Shown here piece by piece: positions 46,093-49,908 of a stretch of DNA of 49,908 nt (its first letter is position 1; every line of letters begins with the position of its first letter). The position numbers were made by a program, and so were the translations under genes. The stretch comes from Oligoflexia bacterium (lineage in GTDB: Bacteria > Bdellovibrionota > UBA1018 > CAIPTA01), in NCBI GenBank assembly GCA_903867855.1, contig CAIPTA010000159.1, positions 1 through 49,908 on the forward strand, read 5' to 3'. Below the pieces are notes generated by a model. That model was not told where the DNA came from. It ran no database searches and saw only the letters and a program-made list of their open reading frames with translations.

Positions 46093-46565
46093 TTTCTTTT
46101 TAGCGAAAGAGTTAACTGAAAATTCGCCACTCGTTCTACGCTATCTTTATGATGAACAATAGCGTAGGCGTTCACGGGAATATTAATGCGAGATCCTGAT
46201 TCTACGAGCTTTGCTACTTCAGCAGAAATTTTTTCACCTTCTTCGCAAATAAAATACACATGTTTTTCAGGGCGACGCAGGAAATCCGCATGAAATTCCT
46301 TAAAGCTCAAGTGTACTTTTTTTTCTCCTGCTTGCTCCATGATATGAAGCCCGAGTAGACCAACTGCACAATCAGCACCGATCGCAAGCGCCCCAAAATA
46401 CATAGAGCCGAGATGATTTTTGCTTCTCTTCGTAAGCGCTATCTTAATTTCTGATCGCTTCTCATTCAATTCGATCACGGTAGGAGAAACAAAAAATAAC
46501 AGGGGAATATTAAGGAGACCAAATCCGCGGAGTCGCCAAGTGGCAACAAGACTGCTGAGTTTCAT
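46089..46565 (-). CDS. DUF4442 hotdog-fold, thioesterase-like protein
   Basis: A 158-residue protein of the DUF4442 hotdog group. VELNEKRSEIKIALTKRSKNHLGSMYFGALAIG is the typical start, with the NHLGSMYFGA helix that holds the active-site region in hotdog thioesterases. The normal substrate is an acyl-CoA or acyl-carrier thioester. It overlaps both neighbours by 4 bp, between DUF423 and plsC, which fits a role in acyl supply for lipid synthesis. Confidence 0.8.
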   Translation of the reverse strand: MKLSSLVATWRLRGFGLLNIPLLFFVSPTVIELNEKRSEIKIALTKRSKNHLGSMYFGALAIGADCAVGLLGLHIMEQAGEKKVHLSFKEFHADFLRRPEKHVYFICEEGEKISAEVAKLVESGSRINIPVNAYAIVHHKDSVERVANFQLTLSLKRK

Positions 46566-46942
46566 ATTTTTTCCCTCCAGATTTTGTGGGCCCAGAGTAG
46601 CCAGCCGAGCATAAAGCTCAATCCTCCAAAGGGAGTGATCGCGCCTAAGCCGCGCAGGCCAGTGAGGGCTAGTAGGTATAAGCTTCCAGAAAAAAAAGCG
46701 ATGCCGAAGTAGAAAGCAATCGCAATATTACGAACATTTCTTTCTGAGTTAGTTTCTGCCCAAATGCCAAGGCTCAGCAGGGCGAGGCCATGGTAGAATT
46801 GGTATTGTGCGGCTAAATGAAAATCCTCCATGAGATGAGCATCCGTGATCACAGATTTCAATCCATGGGCACCAAAGGCGCCGAGTAAAATGGCGAAAAA
46901 AGTAAAAAGTGTTCCAGAGAGAATCACCGTTTTACTTTTCAT
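46562..46942 (-). CDS. DUF423 (YgdD-like) membrane protein
   Basis: A 126-residue inner-membrane protein with four helices. The family block GAFGAHGLK near residue 23, the QYQFYHGLALL segment and the closing ALTGLRGLGAITPFGG make the assignment clear. The function of DUF423 is unknown. It overlaps the RsmB-like gene and DUF4442 gene by 4 bp each. Confidence 0.85.
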   Translation of the reverse strand: MKSKTVILSGTLFTFFAILLGAFGAHGLKSVITDAHLMEDFHLAAQYQFYHGLALLSLGIWAETNSERNVRNIAIAFYFGIAFFSGSLYLLALTGLRGLGAITPFGGLSFMLGWLLWAHKIWREKI

Positions 46943-48228
46943 TTAGGATTTCTCGTGAAGGATTGCATGAAGAAGCCATCACTCGTATGAGGACCAAGGA
47001 ATCCACCTTCGCCAGCTTTAAATTCTGGATTGGCCTCGAGAAAGCGCGCCACCATATTGATGGTTTCGGATTTTCTGAAAGTGCACACGCCATAGACAAG
47101 CCGCCCCCCTGGCTTCACGAGCGGAGCATAGTTATTTAAGATCGTAAATTGCAGCTCAGGCATGCGCTCACGAGTGTCTTGGTCTTGGCGCCATTTGATA
47201 TCTGGGTTTCGGCGTAACACACCCCAGCCAGAGCAAGGAGCATCCACGAGCACGAGATCCGCTTTGCCTAAGAATTTTTTTACAACCACGCTTTCTTCAC
47301 CCGGTTTTACGGGCACGGTTTTGATATTGTTTACGCCCGCTCTTTTCGCGCGTTGGCGGAGCGACAAGAGTTTACGCTCAGAAATATCATAGGAGAAAAC
47401 TTGTCCGCGGCCACGCAGGGCATCCGCCATCGCAAGACTCTTACCACCGGCGCCAGCGCAGGCATCGATCACATTAAAATTAGAAGTGATGGTGGGAAGC
47501 TCGAAGCCCTTCTCCAAGGGAATAAATTTTCCAGGCGCCTTGTGTAGAAATTTCGCGAAATGACTTGGCCAAAGCGCGAAGAGCGACATGATTTGGGAGC
47601 CTTCATCTTGAATCTCGAACCAACCATTTTTATGCGCTTCGGTTTGCAGCACTCCTGCATAGCTTGCAATGGTGATCCCCACCGGGGAGAGTTTAGAGAG
47701 TTTCGCACGATCCCGATCCATCACGCCGCTATCATTGAGCGAGGATAGCACATCGAGAATAGGTTGTTGACGGGTAACTCGGAGGCTTAAGGGCGCATCA
47801 TCGGCGAGGGCGCGGGCTAGGTTAGAGGCAATAATGTGCCCATACTCTCCACGCCATTCGTGCATAAGTTCTGGCGGAAAATCCGTATCGAAGGATTTGG
47901 CACCACGTTTGAAATCGGGGTCTTGCTTCCAGGTTTTGAAGAGGCGCTCTGCCATGGCGCGGGCAGTTGGCCAATCGGCGAGCTCGTCTTGCGTAAGGCC
48001 CCATGGTTCTCCTTCAGAAAGCCGAAAACCAAGATAGTGAGCAATCGAATTCGGACGCTGCAAGATCACGCGGGTGATCTCTGCCAGCGGCGCCTTCATC
48101 GAGGGAGGTGCTTTGCTTATCGCAGAATCTAAGTGCACGGGGCTGGTGAAGAGTTTGGTCCACAAAATATCGAAGTGCTCCACGAAGACAGCCTTCACAG
48201 GATTTAATTTAAGAGGTTTTTTTTGCAT
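46939..48228 (-). CDS. RsmB-like RNA m5C methyltransferase
   Basis: A 429-residue SAM-dependent enzyme of the NOL1/NOP2/Sun family, which makes 5-methylcytosine in rRNA or tRNA. The SAM loop is VIDACAGAGGKSL, one catalytic cysteine is C332 in DAPCSGWG, and the second is in YGVCTFRKSE, where most relatives have TCS. The N-terminal 200 residues are a helical RNA-binding part. The exact target cannot be told, so RsmB and RsmF types remain possible. It overlaps the DedA gene by 20 bp and the DUF423 gene by 4 bp. Confidence 0.85.
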   Translation of the reverse strand: MQKKPLKLNPVKAVFVEHFDILWTKLFTSPVHLDSAISKAPPSMKAPLAEITRVILQRPNSIAHYLGFRLSEGEPWGLTQDELADWPTARAMAERLFKTWKQDPDFKRGAKSFDTDFPPELMHEWRGEYGHIIASNLARALADDAPLSLRVTRQQPILDVLSSLNDSGVMDRDRAKLSKLSPVGITIASYAGVLQTEAHKNGWFEIQDEGSQIMSLFALWPSHFAKFLHKAPGKFIPLEKGFELPTITSNFNVIDACAGAGGKSLAMADALRGRGQVFSYDISERKLLSLRQRAKRAGVNNIKTVPVKPGEESVVVKKFLGKADLVLVDAPCSGWGVLRRNPDIKWRQDQDTRERMPELQFTILNNYAPLVKPGGRLVYGVCTFRKSETINMVARFLEANPEFKAGEGGFLGPHTSDGFFMQSFTRNPK

Positions 48229-48859
48229 CTTCTTCTTCTTCCAATTCTTCTTCTTTGCGCTGGGACCAAATCATTTTCAGGGCCGCTAAAATCACAAATC
48301 CTATGATCGTACCAACGATGCCAAATTGCACGCGCTTGATGATGCGGATCACTTGGTCCACTTCATAGCCGAAATGGTAAACAAGGTAAACAATTGTGGG
48401 GATACTAATCGTAGCTGCTAGGCCATCAAAAAAGAGAAAAACGCGGAAGGGCAAGTGCAAGGTGCCGGCAGTGAAGAAAATCGGAGCTCTTAATCCCGGC
48501 ATAAATCGAGCGGCAAAGATTACCTTAAACCCTTGGGCATGGAGTTTGTGGCGCACCACGCGTTGGCGCTTAGAGGGAAGTAGGCGGCGAACAAAGGGAT
48601 GGCGACGAATCTTGCGTCCGAAAAAAGACCCAAGGGTGAAAACTGCGGTATCCCCGAAGAGTACTCCACAAAAGCAGATCGGGATCATGAGGCGCACATC
48701 CGTGGTTTTGTAGTACGACATCATGCCCGCAGCGAAGAGAATGATATCCTCAGGCATGGGTAGACCTAGACCGCAGGCGAGCAGCAAGCTGAAGATCAGG
48801 GCATAAGGAGTGGGCCCTGAAAAATTCATGATAAAATCTAGGAGGCTATTGGAGTTCAC
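48209..48859 (-). CDS. DedA-family membrane protein
   Basis: A 216-residue inner-membrane protein with the DedA core: ACGLGLPMPEDIILFAAG, GVLFGDTAVFTLG, and the re-entrant FAARFMPGLRAPIFFTAGT with the conserved Arg and Pro. DedA proteins flip phospholipids or undecaprenyl phosphate and support envelope homeostasis. The C-terminus is highly acidic (KEEELEEEEDAKK), and the last 20 bases overlap the RsmB-like gene. It is the first gene of the six-gene operon and is divergent from prmA. Confidence 0.9.
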   Translation of the reverse strand: MNSNSLLDFIMNFSGPTPYALIFSLLLACGLGLPMPEDIILFAAGMMSYYKTTDVRLMIPICFCGVLFGDTAVFTLGSFFGRKIRRHPFVRRLLPSKRQRVVRHKLHAQGFKVIFAARFMPGLRAPIFFTAGTLHLPFRVFLFFDGLAATISIPTIVYLVYHFGYEVDQVIRIIKRVQFGIVGTIIGFVILAALKMIWSQRKEEELEEEEDAKKTS

Positions 48860-48972
48860 GAGCCGTGCATCTTACTCGAAACTGAGCTCACTCCCTAGTA
48901 TTTTGCCGCTCATGCGGTGCATTATTGCGGCATTTCTTGCGCCACAGCAAGGATCGGAATACATAGCTCGAT

Positions 48973-49908
48973 ATGGCATATTTCCTTGATATTCAGGCTC
49001 CCCCAACTTTGCAGCGTACGCAGCGCGATTTGCTGGTGAGTTTCATGCTTCAGGTGGCAAAACGCTTCTCTTTTTTGGGCCTGCAGGAATGGGAATTATT
49101 GCTCGAAAAAAAGGAAAAGGTGCTCGGCATCGCTACCGAGTTCTATGATCTCACCAAGGGAAAAGCGCTTGAAAATAAGTTCACGATCTTTTTTGCCTCT
49201 AAAAAGGACACCACTGATTTTCGCCGGCTGCTAGAAGCCTTGGTCGATGGCTTGGAGTTTGGCGAAGCACAGAAACAAAAAAAGCAAGATTGGATGCGCG
49301 TGTGGCGTAGCCATTTCAAGCCGCTCTCCCTTTCCAAGGGAAAAATTTGGATTTACCCTGCTTGGATAAAAATTCCAGAATCGAAAAAGAAAAAACTAGT
49401 GATAAGGATTCATCCAGGACAAGCCTTTGGCACCGGCAATCACGGCACTACGAGTTTATGTCTTGAAGCATTTTTGCGGAATGCAGCTGCGTTACCAAAA
49501 AATAACATTCGCCTACTAGATTTTGGCGCGGGAACGGGAATTTTGGCCATCGCCGCGGAGAAGTGGGCAAAAAAGAACGCTCGGAGCATGAAAAGTATTG
49601 CGGTGGAGATCGATCCTGTAGCGCGTGGACAAGCCAAGATTAATGCCAAGCTGAATGGCGTGAAGCTGCAGATCGCAGCAAAACAAAAGAAGTCTGATAG
49701 CTTTGATTTGATCTTTGCCAATGTGCTGGCTCCAGTTTTGCTAGAGAAGAGAGATGAGTTGTTGGGATCGCTTGCACCAAAGGGAATTCTGCTACTTTCT
49801 GGCATCCTTTGGAAAGAAGCGACGGCATTTCAGAAAAGCTTTGGAGTACCAGATGGGTATAGAGCGAAGCGAGTGCGAAATGGAGATTGGGCTTTAGTGG
49901 AAGTTCAA
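48973..49908 (+). CDS. prmA: Ribosomal protein L11 methyltransferase, cut by window end
   Basis: A frame of 312 codons that is still open at the last base, so only the final few residues should be missing. PrmA trimethylates ribosomal protein L11. The SAM motif is LLDFGAGTGILAIAAEK near residue 180, preceded by the family block PGQAFGTGNHGTTSLCLE at about 154-171; LIFANVLAPVLLE is the usual fourth motif. The N-terminal substrate-binding domain is present but divergent and Lys-rich. I find no strong Shine-Dalgarno before ATG 48973. It is divergent from the DedA operon with about 113 bases between. Confidence 0.88.
   Translation, partial: MAYFLDIQAPPTLQRTQRDLLVSFMLQVAKRFSFLGLQEWELLLEKKEKVLGIATEFYDLTKGKALENKFTIFFASKKDTTDFRRLLEALVDGLEFGEAQKQKKQDWMRVWRSHFKPLSLSKGKIWIYPAWIKIPESKKKKLVIRIHPGQAFGTGNHGTTSLCLEAFLRNAAALPKNNIRLLDFGAGTGILAIAAEKWAKKNARSMKSIAVEIDPVARGQAKINAKLNGVKLQIAAKQKKSDSFDLIFANVLAPVLLEKRDELLGSLAPKGILLLSGILWKEATAFQKSFGVPDGYRAKRVRNGDWALVEVQ

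Overview
The window is a gene-dense piece of a Gram-negative bacterial chromosome, at a guess 45-50 % G+C, with 47 coding features and no gap over about 240 bases without a gene. An AcrB-type RND pump, two TolC-like outer-membrane proteins, lipoproteins, many secreted proteins and a Tat-exported HiPIP mark a diderm. Secreted S1 protease, HAD-IG nucleotidase, PIF1-like helicase and a Tgt-MnmC-like fusion would suit a Bdellovibrionota or other former 'delta' lineage, but DUF3443/DUF2844 and HiPIP are best known from beta/gammaproteobacteria, so the phylum call is tentative. I saw no tRNA, rRNA, CRISPR array, insertion sequence or prophage.

Bases 1-2795 are the 3' end of a polyketide/nonribosomal assembly line that begins before the window. 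An aminotransferase (AMT) domain stops at 1569, and a condensation (C) domain continues in the -1 frame to 2795. At the junction lie a purine-rich Shine-Dalgarno-like stretch, the slippery heptamer A AAA AAG, a 5-nt spacer and an 18-bp hairpin: the layout of the dnaX programmed -1 frameshift. No ATG, GTG or TTG could start the whole C domain separately. This is the most striking signal in the window. Facing it is a two-gene operon for an acyl-CoA ligase and a paraoxonase-like lactonase.

From 5.5 to 20 kb come an ankyrin-repeat membrane protein, a secreted possible cysteine-peptidase-like protein, a glycoside-hydrolase-like protein, an S1 protease, beta-carbonic anhydrase, ChrA, an M14 carboxypeptidase whose ribosome site lies in a GNRA-capped hairpin, a DUF2844-DUF3443 pair (the latter with pepsin-like motifs), a PAP2 phosphatase, an MFS transporter coupled to a VanX-like dipeptidase, a KimA-type potassium importer, a DUF493 protein and IlvE. 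From 20 to 31 kb lie a small zinc-site protein, a membrane protein, a minus-strand operon (M3 peptidase, GNAT-like protein, ureohydrolase, secreted protein, DMT-like transporter), a DTW-domain tRNA enzyme, and a minus-strand run (PIF1-like ATPase, catalase-like protein, HiPIP, GNAT, small secreted protein).

From 31 to 49.9 kb lie a Tgt fused to an MnmC-like methyltransferase, SrkA kinase, HAD-IG nucleotidase, the RND pump with a facing lipoprotein/beta-barrel/TolC-like operon and a divergent TolC, a tight six-gene operon (DedA, RsmB-like, DUF423, DUF4442, PlsC, thiolase) and PrmA, cut by the window end. Packing is extreme: many genes overlap by 4 bp, and three convergent pairs share a CTAA/TTAG tetranucleotide as both stop codons.
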